Source: CAYVUV01 sp964455095
GTDB lineage: Bacteria; Desulfobacterota; Binatia; HRBIN30; CADEER01
NCBI GenBank assembly: GCA_964455095.1
Contig: CAYVUV010000322.1
Span: forward strand, 11,911 to 75,910
Length of the DNA: 64,000 nt
Direction of reading: 5' to 3'
The notes beneath the pieces were generated by a model that was given only the letters and a program-made list of their open reading frames with translations, did not search any database and was not told the origin of the DNA. Positions 34,798 to 42,799 of the stretch are shown here, one piece after another. Made by a program: the position numbers and the translations under genes. Within the stretch, counting starts at the first letter, position 1, and every line of letters starts with the position of its first letter.

Positions 34798-36323
34798 GGG
34801 GTCGTCTCCGGACATTGCTGCAGCGCGTTGCGCACGGCGATCACCAACTCGTCGACGGTCACGGCTTCATCTCGGTTGCGATCGATGTTCACGCAGTCGG
34901 CGAGCGGCCCCTTGCCGAGCGCGATCTCGACTGCGCGCACGAGCTCGTCGATGCGCGCGAAGCCGTCGCCGTCGCAGTCGCCGGTGCACAGCGTGATCCT
35001 GCCGGTCGGGCTCGGGGTCGGTGTGGTCGTCGCGCTGCCGGTCGGGAGCGGCGTGCGCGTCGGCGAGACGGCGGCCGAAGGGGTCCGCGTCGGCGTCGCC
35101 GTGCGGCTGCCCGAGACGGTGTTGGTGGGCACGGGCAAATCGGGGTCGATCTCGAGCTCGCCGTCGATGCCGGCGATGCCGGGAATGAGCATGCCGTTCT
35201 GATTGCCGGCAAAGAGCCGATCGAGCCCCAGCTCGGTCGGTCCGGCCGGAGCTGCGGCGGCGATCGGCAGCAAGCAGGTCACCAGCCGGCCAGTGCGGAG
35301 GATCTCGATCGGCCGCACCGGGTTGTTGTTGACCACGAAGCGCAGGCGGCGCATGCCGGGCGGCGGCGGCTCGGGCGCCACGCTGACGCCGAGCAGATGG
35401 TTGACCAGGCGCGGCGCGAGGGTGCAGGCCGTGCTGAAGTCGGTGAGATCGAACACATCCTGCGAGAGCAGCAGGTCGAAGCCGGTGCTGGCGGCCTGCA
35501 TGGTGCGATCGACGATGTCGAAGATCAGCTCGGCGAAGTCGCCGGGGCGGACCGGGTCGGCGTTGACCTGGATGGCCAGACCCGGCGTCGGCGTGATCGT
35601 CGGTGACAGCGTGATCGTCGGCGACACCGTGCGCGTGCCGGTTTGCGTGCGCGTGCCGGTCGGCGTGCGCGTCCCGGGGCTGGGCGTGTTGCTTCCAGTG
35701 CGGCTGGGCGACGGCGACGGTGTCTCGGTGGGCGTGTCGGTCGGCGTCGCCGTCGGCGTCGAGGTTACCGTTGAGGTCGGCGTCGGCGTCGGTTGAAGGA
35801 CCGTCACGATGCCGCTGACGCGCTGTGCCGGAGAGAAGCAGTCGCTCGGGCGGTTGTTGGGGCAAAGATTAACCGCTTTGATGTCGATGGTATATGGTCC
35901 CAGCGGTGCGTTCGGGGCGATCACGAAGGGGCAGGTGTACACTCGGGCGCTGGGGAAGAACACGTTGTCGTGTTGACTGAAGATGATGGCGCGCGATTTG
36001 GTGCAGCGATTCGGAGACTGGCCCATGGTGATACAGTCGAAGACCGCATCGTTCGGCACCTGCTTCGTGAACGCCGGCTCGACCGCACAGTCGGGCTCGC
36101 CGTTGGGCAACCGCCGCACGGTGACAAATGGACTGGGGGATTCAAGGTCGCTTTGGAAGCCCACGATGGGTGGCGACGCACCGATGTCGAGCTGCACGTG
36201 GAGATCGACCTCGCTGCCCGGGACCCCCTCTGCGTTGCTGACCGTCACGACCGCGCCGAGATCTCCCGCCATCGCACGAGTGGCGAGCAAGAGCAGCGCG
36301 AACGGTAGCCAGAGTCGGTACAT
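34794..36323 (-). CDS. Secreted cohesin-like/dockerin-like protein with Pro/Thr-rich linkers
   Basis: The 509-residue product has a signal peptide (MYRLWLPFALLLLATRAMA), a first cohesin-like beta domain (about 20-170), a long Pro/Thr/Ser linker (about 172-240), a second similar beta domain (about 240-385), another linker, and a C-terminal pair of dockerin-like calcium loops, CTGDCDGDGFARIDEL and NIDRNRDEAVTVDEL. ATG 36323 is chosen for its GAGGAAG site and signal peptide; an in-frame start at 36356 adds 11 residues. It is probably exported. Binding partner and function are unknown. Confidence 0.85.
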   Translation of the reverse strand: MYRLWLPFALLLLATRAMAGDLGAVVTVSNAEGVPGSEVDLHVQLDIGASPPIVGFQSDLESPSPFVTVRRLPNGEPDCAVEPAFTKQVPNDAVFDCITMGQSPNRCTKSRAIIFSQHDNVFFPSARVYTCPFVIAPNAPLGPYTIDIKAVNLCPNNRPSDCFSPAQRVSGIVTVLQPTPTPTSTVTSTPTATPTDTPTETPSPSPSRTGSNTPSPGTRTPTGTRTQTGTRTVSPTITLSPTITPTPGLAIQVNADPVRPGDFAELIFDIVDRTMQAASTGFDLLLSQDVFDLTDFSTACTLAPRLVNHLLGVSVAPEPPPPGMRRLRFVVNNNPVRPIEILRTGRLVTCLLPIAAAAPAGPTELGLDRLFAGNQNGMLIPGIAGIDGELEIDPDLPVPTNTVSGSRTATPTRTPSAAVSPTRTPLPTGSATTTPTPSPTGRITLCTGDCDGDGFARIDELVRAVEIALGKGPLADCVNIDRNRDEAVTVDELVIAVRNALQQCPETTP

Positions 36324-36410
36324 GCGGATTCTTCCTCGCGCCTGTGTATCCGACACGGCGCGCGGTGGTGCAAGTCGGGCGGGCGGCTGTTTGCCTGCCG
36401 CGGTGCCAGG

Positions 36411-36439
36411 TTGAGATCCGCTACTAATTTTAGTAGTAG
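36411..36439 (+). promoter_or_regulatory. Promoter/operator of the small DUF4160-DUF2442 pair
   Basis: A perfect inverted repeat, CTACTA-ATTT-TAGTAG (36421-36436), lies 19 bases before the first start codon. It overlaps a weak promoter (TTGAGA at 36411, TAGTAG at 36434, 17-base spacing). The A/T-rich dyad stands out against GC-rich surroundings. Because the second gene has a C-terminal helix-turn-helix, autoregulation through this site is plausible. Confidence 0.55.
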
Positions 36440-36454
36440 ATTGAAGCAGGTGAT

Positions 36455-36649
36455 ATGGGTCGAGTCCGGCGAGGCGGGTACATCATCGACTGGTGGATCG
36501 GCGACCATGCTCCCAAACACGTACATGTCTACCGGAACGGTGTATTCGTCGCGAAAGTCGAGATCCCGGGAATGCTGACCCTGTCGGGCAAAGTGAGTCG
36601 GAGACTCGAGAAGATCCTCAGGACGTTGGTCGAGGAGGGGCGTATATGA
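36455..36649 (+). CDS. DUF4160-like small protein
   Basis: This 64-residue protein contains the DUF4160 pattern: a beta-strand start, then DHAPKHVHVYRNGVFVAKVEI, with paired histidines, and a helical end (RLEKILRTLVEEGR). DUF4160 genes commonly sit directly before a DUF2442 gene, and the pair has been regarded as toxin-antitoxin-like; the biochemical activity is not established. The last base triplets overlap the next start (ATGA). Confidence 0.8.
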   Translation: MGRVRRGGYIIDWWIGDHAPKHVHVYRNGVFVAKVEIPGMLTLSGKVSRRLEKILRTLVEEGRI

Positions 36650-37110
36650 AAAGCGAACGCATCCGCGCCGTGCATTTCGACAACCGCAAGCGCGTGCTGC
36701 GCGTGGAGTATGCCTCCGGCAAGAATATCGCCGTGCACTACGGCCATCTCGGCATCAAGAAGAAGATCGTCGAGGCCTGGGTCGACAAGGAGACGCGCGG
36801 CCGTGCAGCCGGTATTCGCCTGGACGACGGAAGCGAAGACTATATGCCTTACGATCAGCCGCTCGCTCTGGCGCGCGACCCGGAGTACATGCTGAGAACA
36901 CAGCTGGAGCGCCTGCTGGCGCGCATCCGGCAGGCACTCGCCGAAAAGCACATCTCTAAGCGCTACCTGGCCGCGCAGCTCGGGACGTCGGACAATCAGA
37001 TCCAGCGGCTTCTCGATCCGTCGATCTTGAACAAGAACCTCGAGCAGCTCTACCGCATCGGGCTCCTGCTCGGTCTCGAGCTGGAGTGGCGGATCCGGGA
37101 AGCAGCTTGA
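36646..37110 (+). CDS. DUF2442-like protein with C-terminal helix-turn-helix
   Basis: This 154-residue protein begins with a DUF2442-like domain (VHFDNRKRVLRVEYASG, PYDQPLAL) and ends with an XRE-like helix-turn-helix (about 95-145: ISKRYLAAQLGTSDNQIQRLLDP). DUF2442 alone is about 80 residues, so this is the longer type with a built-in DNA-binding domain. It likely binds the palindrome upstream and is the antitoxin-like partner of the preceding gene (inference). Start and stop overlap as ATGA. Confidence 0.82.
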   Translation: MKSERIRAVHFDNRKRVLRVEYASGKNIAVHYGHLGIKKKIVEAWVDKETRGRAAGIRLDDGSEDYMPYDQPLALARDPEYMLRTQLERLLARIRQALAEKHISKRYLAAQLGTSDNQIQRLLDPSILNKNLEQLYRIGLLLGLELEWRIREAA

Positions 37111-37231
37111 CCGCCTGAGGCCTCAACAACATTGCGGCGCAGGCACCAGCGGCTCCCGCAGCAGTTCCGTTCGCGCCGCAGAATCCTTGCTTTGCCTGGC
37201 GTCAGGTCGTATCGGGTCGTGCTGCGTTGCG

Positions 37232-38053
37232 ATGGCCTTTCTCTTCGTCGATCGGATTGCAGACTTCGAGCCCGGGCGGCGCGCGCGCGGCTCGGTGACG
37301 GTCGACGCCACGGCGGCGAGCGTGCCGCTGTGGGTGGTGGCCGAAGCGATCGGACAGCTGGCCGGCTGGGTCGGGATGGCGCGGGTCGATTTCCGCCGCC
37401 GGCCGGTCGCGGCGCTGGCTGGCGAGGTGCTGGCGTTGGGTGAGGTGCGGCCCGGGGCGACGCTCGACCTGTCCGTCGAGGTCGAGCGCTGCGACGAGCA
37501 GGCCGTGGTCTATGCCGGCGCCGCCAGCCAGGACGGGCAGACGGTCGGCGAGATGCGGCGCTGCGTCGGGCCCATGCTGCCGATGGAGGAGTTCGACGAC
37601 CCGGCCGCCGTGTGCGAGCAGTTCGCGCGGCTGTGCAGCGGAGCCGAGCCGCCGCATCCTCCCGACCCGCTGCCGGTGTTGCCGCTGATCGCGCTGCCGC
37701 GCCCGGGGCCGGACTCGCTGCGCGTCGAGTTGCGCGTGCCGCATGCGGCGCCGTTCTTCGCCGAGCACTTCCCGCGCAAGCCGGTGTTCCCGGCCACGCT
37801 GCTCATCGACGCCCAGACGCGGCTGGCGCGCGAGCTGGCGGTAGAGGTGATGGCGCCCGGTGCCGGGACGCTGGTCGTCCGCCGCGTGCGCAGTGTGAAG
37901 GTGCGCGCCTTTACGCCCCCCGGCGAAGTGCTCGAGCTGGGCGCCCAGGTGCACTCGCTGCGCGCCGGGGCCATCGACATCAGCGTCGACGCGAGCACTG
38001 GCGGGCGGCGCATCGCGACCGCGCGGGTGGAGCTCGAGCGCGTTGCGCCGTAG
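37232..38053 (+). CDS. Double-hotdog thioesterase/dehydratase-like protein
   Basis: This 273-residue protein consists of two FabZ/hotdog-like halves. The first (1-125) carries VPLWVVAEAIGQLAGW. The second (about 165-273) carries AAPFFAEHFPRKPVFPATLLIDAQTRLARELA, which resembles the FabZ central helix and its preceding HFP motif. In FabZ the catalytic His lies in HFPxxP; here HFPRKPVFP is close to that pattern. It may act on acyl-ACP in envelope lipid synthesis. ATG 37232 was chosen. It ends immediately before the waaF start codon, which suggests coupling. Confidence 0.65.
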   Translation: MAFLFVDRIADFEPGRRARGSVTVDATAASVPLWVVAEAIGQLAGWVGMARVDFRRRPVAALAGEVLALGEVRPGATLDLSVEVERCDEQAVVYAGAASQDGQTVGEMRRCVGPMLPMEEFDDPAAVCEQFARLCSGAEPPHPPDPLPVLPLIALPRPGPDSLRVELRVPHAAPFFAEHFPRKPVFPATLLIDAQTRLARELAVEVMAPGAGTLVVRRVRSVKVRAFTPPGEVLELGAQVHSLRAGAIDISVDASTGGRRIATARVELERVAP

Positions 38054-39103
38054 ATGAAGGGTTTCGCAACGCCGCCCGAACGGGTGCTGGTCAAAGCGGT
38101 CAACTGGCTGGGCGATGCCGTGATGACCATGCCCGCTTTGCGCGCCGTGCGCGCCGCGTATCCGCAGGCGCGCCTGGCCGTGCTGGTGAAGCGTGAGCTA
38201 GCCGGTTTCTACTCGGGTGCGGGTTGGATCGACGAGGTCATTCCCTATCGCGTGTCGCAGGGACTGCCGGGCATCGCCGACCGGCGCCGCATCGTCGCGG
38301 GCCTGCGCGCACGGCGGTTCGACCTCGCCGTACTGTTTCCGAAGAGCTTCCAGGCGGCCTTGTGGACGTTCCTGGCGCGCATCCCGCGCCGGGTCGGCTT
38401 CGCCACCGACTGGCGCTCGGCGCTGCTCACCGATCGCGTGCCGTTCGACTCCGCGCTGCGCGAGCGGCATCAGCTGTACGACTATCTCCATCTCCTCGAG
38501 CGCGGGCTGGGCATCACCGGGCGCGCCGCCGATTGCGCGCTCGACGTGCACGAACAACACCGGGTGCGTTTGGAGGATTGGCTCAAGGAGCGCCGCCAGC
38601 GCCCGGAGCGCCGGCTGATCGCGCTCGCGGCAGCGGCGGCATACGGCCCGGCAAAGGAGTGGCCCGAGCGGCACTACGCGGAACTGATCGATTTGCTCGC
38701 CGAGCGCCACGGCGCCGAGTGTGTGCTGCTCGGCGCGCCGAGCGAGGTCGAGAAGTCGGAACGCGTCGCGCGCGCCAGCCGCGCCGGGGCGGTAGTCGCT
38801 GCCGGCGAGACCGACATCGCCGGCGCGATGGCGCTGCTGTCGCTCTGCGACGGCTTCGCCGGCAACGACTCGGGCTCGATGCACGTCGCCGGCGCGCTCG
38901 GCATTCCCACCGTCGGCATCTTCGGCTCCACCAACCCGGACCGCACCGGCCCCCTCGGCCCGCGCGTGCGCGTGCTCTACGAGCACATCGCCTGCAGCCC
39001 GTGCCTCGACCGCACGTGCCGTTTCGGGCACTACGACTGCCTGACGCGCATTACTCCCACGGCCGTCGCCGCAGCGCTCGAGGAACTCGGCGCGTTCAAT
39101 TGA
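38054..39103 (+). CDS. waaF: LPS heptosyltransferase II (ADP-heptose:LPS, GT9)
   Basis: This 349-residue GT9 enzyme starts VLVKAVNWLGDAVMTMPALRA, the canonical heptosyltransferase motif, and has AAYGPAKEWPERHYAELI, GNDSGSMHVAGALGIPTVGIFG and a Cys-bearing tail CSPCLDRTCRFG. It transfers heptose from ADP-heptose to inner-core LPS on the cytoplasmic face. ATG 38054 directly abuts the preceding stop. This gene is good evidence for a Gram-negative envelope. Confidence 0.92.
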   Translation: MKGFATPPERVLVKAVNWLGDAVMTMPALRAVRAAYPQARLAVLVKRELAGFYSGAGWIDEVIPYRVSQGLPGIADRRRIVAGLRARRFDLAVLFPKSFQAALWTFLARIPRRVGFATDWRSALLTDRVPFDSALRERHQLYDYLHLLERGLGITGRAADCALDVHEQHRVRLEDWLKERRQRPERRLIALAAAAAYGPAKEWPERHYAELIDLLAERHGAECVLLGAPSEVEKSERVARASRAGAVVAAGETDIAGAMALLSLCDGFAGNDSGSMHVAGALGIPTVGIFGSTNPDRTGPLGPRVRVLYEHIACSPCLDRTCRFGHYDCLTRITPTAVAAALEELGAFN

Positions 39104-39113
39104 CAATCACACC

Positions 39114-39220
39114 AATCCCCCTCCTTACCAAGGAGGGGGCAGGGGGAGGTTGATCCTGCAATTGCGTCTGTTCGAAGAACCTTCCGGAACCTCCCCTAAC
39201 CCCTCCTTGGTAAGGAGGGG
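39114..39220. repeat. Intergenic inverted repeat, CCTTACCAAGGAGG family
   Basis: Two inverted arms, 39114-39152 and 39188-39220, contain the CTCCTTACCAAGGAGG core and its reverse complement, each itself a small hairpin, with purine-rich flanks. The spacer carries no gene. It lies between waaF and the next same-strand gene. Confidence 0.7.
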
Positions 39221-39276
39221 AACCGGAGCCGGACCCCGCATTGATCCAACCGCCGGCTCCGTGCTCTCATCGAACA

Positions 39277-39891
39277 ATGTCGACGACAACCGTGCTCGTG
39301 CTGCCCGGTTACGGGGATTCGGGGCCCGATCATTGGCAGACGGAGTGGGAGCGGCGCCACGGGTACCTGCGTGTCGTGCAGGACGATTGGATCCAGCCGG
39401 ACCGCGAGGCGTGGGTGGAGCGGCTCGACCGCGCGGTGCAGGCGGCGCCGGGTCCCGTCGTGCTGGTGGCGCATAGTCTGGGTTGTGTCCTGGTGGCGCA
39501 CTGGGCGCAGCGGGGGAGCACCGATCGCGTCGTCGGCGCGCTGCTCGTCGCCCCCGCCGACATCGACGAGATCCAGCACATGATGCCCGAGGTGGAGAGC
39601 TTCGCGCCGGTGCCGGTGGCCCCGTTGGCGTTTCCCGCCGTCGTGGTGACCAGCTCGACGGACCCCTACATCGACGCGGCGCGCGCGCACGCCTTCGCGC
39701 AGGCCTGGGGCGCGCGCTTCGTCGACATCGGCGATGCCGGCCACATCAACGCCGAGTCGAATCTCGGCGAGTGGGCGGAGGGCCACCGCCTGCTCGAAGA
39801 GCTGCTCGGCGGCGCGGACCACGGTGCGGGCTCCGGGCTTCAGACCTCAGGCTCCGGGTCCGGAGCCCGAAACCTGAAGCCTGAAACCTGA
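39277..39891 (+). CDS. RBBP9/YdeN-family serine hydrolase
   Basis: This 204-residue alpha/beta hydrolase matches the RBBP9/YdeN family: VLVLPGYGDSGPDHWQTEWER at the N-terminus, nucleophile elbow AHSLGC and a late GDAGHINAES with the catalytic His. The final 20 residues, rich in Gly and Ser and ending NLKPET, are encoded by a palindromic repeat (39827-39899) and have no family counterpart. ATG 39277 was chosen as the family start. The physiological substrate is unknown. Confidence 0.85.
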   Translation: MSTTTVLVLPGYGDSGPDHWQTEWERRHGYLRVVQDDWIQPDREAWVERLDRAVQAAPGPVVLVAHSLGCVLVAHWAQRGSTDRVVGALLVAPADIDEIQHMMPEVESFAPVPVAPLAFPAVVVTSSTDPYIDAARAHAFAQAWGARFVDIGDAGHINAESNLGEWAEGHRLLEELLGGADHGAGSGLQTSGSGSGARNLKPET

Positions 39892-39899
39892 AGCCCGAA
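39827..39899. repeat. Hairpin repeat with CTGAAGCCTGAAACC units, overlapping a gene end
   Basis: GGGCTCCGGGCTTCAG-type units face CCGGAGCCCGAAACCTGAAGC-type units around 39857, giving a self-complementary block with short tandem CTGAAGCC/CTGAAACC repeats. It lies across the end of the RBBP9-like gene and the space before the convergent MutS-like gene. Confidence 0.65.
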
Positions 39900-39900
39900 A

Positions 39901-41727
39901 TCACTCGTCTTCCGCCGGCACGTCGACCACCAAACCCACCGCGCGCATCAGCTCGAGCGCGTTGCTCTTGCGGACAACGCCGGGTTGCATGCGGTAGTCG
40001 AAGGTCATCTGGCCGTTCTCAAGGTGGTCTTCGAAGTGGACGTTCTCGGCGCGCGGGGCGAGGGCGTCAGCGATGCTGGTGAGGCTGAGGTCGTGCGTGG
40101 TGATCAGGCCGGTGGCGCCGTGCGCGACGAGGCCCCGGACAACGGCTTCGGCGCCGATGCGGCGGTCGTGTGAGTTGGTGCCGTGCAGGATCTCGTCGAG
40201 CAGGAAGAGCAGCGGCCGCGGCCCCTTGGCGAGATCGACGATCTGGCGCAGGCGCGTGATCTCGGCGTAGAAGCGCGAGGTGCCGGCCTGGAGGGAGTCC
40301 TGGATGCGCATCGAAGTCCCGAGCGCGAGCGGCGCCAGGCGCAGGCGCTTGGCGCGCACGGGCGCGCCCGCCAGAGCCAGGACGGTGTTGGTGCCGATGG
40401 TGCGCAGCAGCGTGCTCTTGCCCGACATGTTCGAGCCGCTGACCACCAGCACGGCGAGGTCGGGTCCGAGGTGGACGTCGTTGCGCACGCAGCGCGCGTC
40501 GGGCAGCAGCGGGTGGCCGATGGCGACGCCGTCGAACAGCGCGGGGCCGTCGACCAGCTCGGGAAACGGATCCGCCGCGCGCTCGTAGGTGTAGCCCGCC
40601 AGCGCGCACAGGGCCTCGAATTCGCCCACCGCCGCGAGCCAACGGCCGACAGCGGCGCCGGAGACGCGGCGCCAGGCCTCGATCGCCATCGCGATCTGCG
40701 TCCCCCAGAGCAACAGTGGAGCGATCGGAGCGAAGAGCTGATTGCGGCGCGCGTCGAGCAGCGCGATGAGGCGCTGCAACTGAGCGATGCGCCGCGACGG
40801 CGGCACGCCGTCGGTGTCGAGCGCGGCGCGCAGGGCGACCAGGCGAGGGGCGGCCCCCGGCGCGCGTTCGATGAGTGCCAGGAGTTGCGAGAGCAGCGCC
40901 AGATCGCGTCCCGCCAGCTCGACGCTGCGCAACACGTGCTGCACGCGCCGGCGCAGCGGCAGGGCAAACAGGCCCTCGACGGCGAGCAGCGCCAGCAGCG
41001 GCAGCGGCGTCGCCAGACCGAGCTGCCACACGGCGGCAGCAGTCACTGTCGCCGCCATCAGCAGCACCGCGGCGATGCGCAGCGCCGGCGAGACCAGCAC
41101 CGGCGGCGCCGCGCCCCAGGCGACCAGCGCCTCCGGATGCAAGGCGGGGCCGACGTCGGCGCCGAGCAGCGCCAGGGTCTCGCGCAGATCGACCTGCGGG
41201 GCCAGCTCGATGCTCGCCGTCTGGCGGGCGCGGATGGCGTCGTGATCGGCGGCGGCGCGCAACCAATCGGCCAGCGTCTCCTCACCGGCGCGGGTGCGTG
41301 CGATGCAGAGCAGCTCGAACAGCGAGCCGCTGCCGAACAGGTCGAGGTCCTGCGCGTACGGATGGGCGGGATCGAGGAAGCGGGTCCCGGGCTCGCCGCC
41401 GCCGGCCCAGCGGTCGTCGAGTCGCGCCATGGCGCGCTCGTAGTGCGCCACGGCGCGATCGGCACGGCGGCGCGCTGGGATGACGCGCGTGTGGTAGAGG
41501 ACCAGAGCGACGAACGCCACCAGCGGCGCCGCCAGCCACTGTGGCGACAACACGCCGGCGACGAATGCCAGCCAGGCGATGGCGAGGCCGGCGGTGAAGA
41601 CGACCAGCCGCCAGTTGCCTATGCGGTGCTCGGCGCGCGCCAGCTGGGCCGCGTCGGCTTGCCGTGCGGCCAGCCGTTGCGTGTACGCCGTCCGGGCGTC
41701 GCACTCGACGGCGTTGGAAGTGTCCAT
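39901..41727 (-). CDS. MutS-family ATPase without mismatch-recognition domain, membrane-anchored
   Basis: The 608-residue protein has two hydrophobic helices near residues 45-85 and another pair in the middle (about 225-255). It then has a MutS core domain and the ATPase: Walker A SGSNMSGKSTLLRT, Walker B LLFLLDEILHGTNSHDR, and THDLSLTS. The N-terminal DNA-mismatch-binding and connector domains of MutS are absent, as is the Smr domain of MutS2. It is thus a MutS-related protein of unknown role, possibly a membrane-linked DNA-remodelling ATPase. ATG 41727 has no strong ribosome site. Confidence 0.85.
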   Translation of the reverse strand: MDTSNAVECDARTAYTQRLAARQADAAQLARAEHRIGNWRLVVFTAGLAIAWLAFVAGVLSPQWLAAPLVAFVALVLYHTRVIPARRRADRAVAHYERAMARLDDRWAGGGEPGTRFLDPAHPYAQDLDLFGSGSLFELLCIARTRAGEETLADWLRAAADHDAIRARQTASIELAPQVDLRETLALLGADVGPALHPEALVAWGAAPPVLVSPALRIAAVLLMAATVTAAAVWQLGLATPLPLLALLAVEGLFALPLRRRVQHVLRSVELAGRDLALLSQLLALIERAPGAAPRLVALRAALDTDGVPPSRRIAQLQRLIALLDARRNQLFAPIAPLLLWGTQIAMAIEAWRRVSGAAVGRWLAAVGEFEALCALAGYTYERAADPFPELVDGPALFDGVAIGHPLLPDARCVRNDVHLGPDLAVLVVSGSNMSGKSTLLRTIGTNTVLALAGAPVRAKRLRLAPLALGTSMRIQDSLQAGTSRFYAEITRLRQIVDLAKGPRPLLFLLDEILHGTNSHDRRIGAEAVVRGLVAHGATGLITTHDLSLTSIADALAPRAENVHFEDHLENGQMTFDYRMQPGVVRKSNALELMRAVGLVVDVPAEDE

Positions 41728-41749
41728 CCGAGAGCGGATCTGCGCAGCG

Positions 41750-42706
41750 TCAGTTGACGACGTTGATCGGACGGCCGGCGAGAAACGCCGCGACGTTGTG
41801 CGCCGTCGTCTGCATCAAGCGGCGGCGCGCGGCGAGGCTGGCCCAGGCGATATGCGGCGTGAGCACGCAGCGCGGCGCGTGCAGCAGCGGATTGTCGGGC
41901 CGGATCGGCTCGGCGGAGACGACGTCGACAGCGGCGCCGGCCAGCGTGCCGGCGGCGAGCGCTGCGGCGAGCGCCGCCTCGTCGATCAAGCCGCCGCGCG
42001 CGGTGTTGATAAGGAACGCCGTCGGTTTCATGTGTTGCAGCAGGTCGCGGTTGACGAAACGGGCGTTGGCGGCGGTGAGCGGACAGTGCAGGCTGACGAC
42101 GTCGGCGCGCGCGAAGACGGTTTCGATGTCAGCTTCGGGATAGGGGGATTCAGCGGCCCGGCTGTGTGCGCCGCGGCGCGCGACCAGCACCTCCATGCCG
42201 AACCCCTCCGCCAGTGCACCGACGCGGCGCCCGATGCGGCCGAGGCCGACGATGCCCATGGTCAGGCCGGCGAGCTCGACTGGCGGCGTCTTCCAAAAGC
42301 AAAAGTCGGCGGCCGCGCTCCATTCGCCCGCTTTCACCGCGGTGTCGTGCTCGCCGACGTGGCTGGTGAGCTCGAGCAGCAAAGCGAAGACATGCTGGGC
42401 GACCGATGCCGTGCCGTACTCCGGCACGTTGGCGACCGGGATGTCGCGCGCGCGCGCGGCGGCGCCGTCGACGATGTCATAGCCGGTGGCGAGCACGGCG
42501 ATGAAGCGCACCGCCGGCAGCAGCGCCAGGGCGTCGGCGCGCAGCGGCGTCTTGTTCGTCAACACGATCTCGGCGCTGGCGGCGCGTTCCGCGATCAGCG
42601 CCGGTGGGGTGCGGTCGTACACCGTCAGCTCGCCGAGCGCGCCGATGGAAGTCCACGGGTTATCGCCCGGGTTGAGCGTCTGCCCGTCGAGCACGACGAT
42701 GCGCAT
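41750..42706 (-). CDS. D-2-hydroxyacid dehydrogenase (glycerate/hydroxypyruvate-type)
   Basis: This 318-residue NAD(P)-dependent enzyme has the Rossmann motif GLGRIGRRVG and the catalytic elements Arg in NTARGG, Glu in VSAEP and His in TPHIAWAS. It reduces 2-oxo acids such as hydroxypyruvate or glyoxylate. ATG 42706 gives the family start MRIVVLDGQTLNPGD; an in-frame extension to 42799 adds an Arg-rich tail with no similarity. It is close to but not overlapping the thiolase gene upstream. Confidence 0.9.
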   Translation of the reverse strand: MRIVVLDGQTLNPGDNPWTSIGALGELTVYDRTPPALIAERAASAEIVLTNKTPLRADALALLPAVRFIAVLATGYDIVDGAAARARDIPVANVPEYGTASVAQHVFALLLELTSHVGEHDTAVKAGEWSAAADFCFWKTPPVELAGLTMGIVGLGRIGRRVGALAEGFGMEVLVARRGAHSRAAESPYPEADIETVFARADVVSLHCPLTAANARFVNRDLLQHMKPTAFLINTARGGLIDEAALAAALAAGTLAGAAVDVVSAEPIRPDNPLLHAPRCVLTPHIAWASLAARRRLMQTTAHNVAAFLAGRPINVVN

Positions 42707-42799
42707 TAATCGCCCCGCGCCGGGTGCGCGTTCACGCGTCCCGCGGCGCGATGGGCGGGGCGAACGCGATCTCTTGCCGCGTCCGCCCCGCGCCGCCAA

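Noticed and set aside
40183..41757. Long plus-strand open frame opposite the MutS-like gene
   Set aside because: The minus-strand protein has intact Walker motifs and clear family similarity; the plus frame is Arg/Gln/Ala-rich without motifs.
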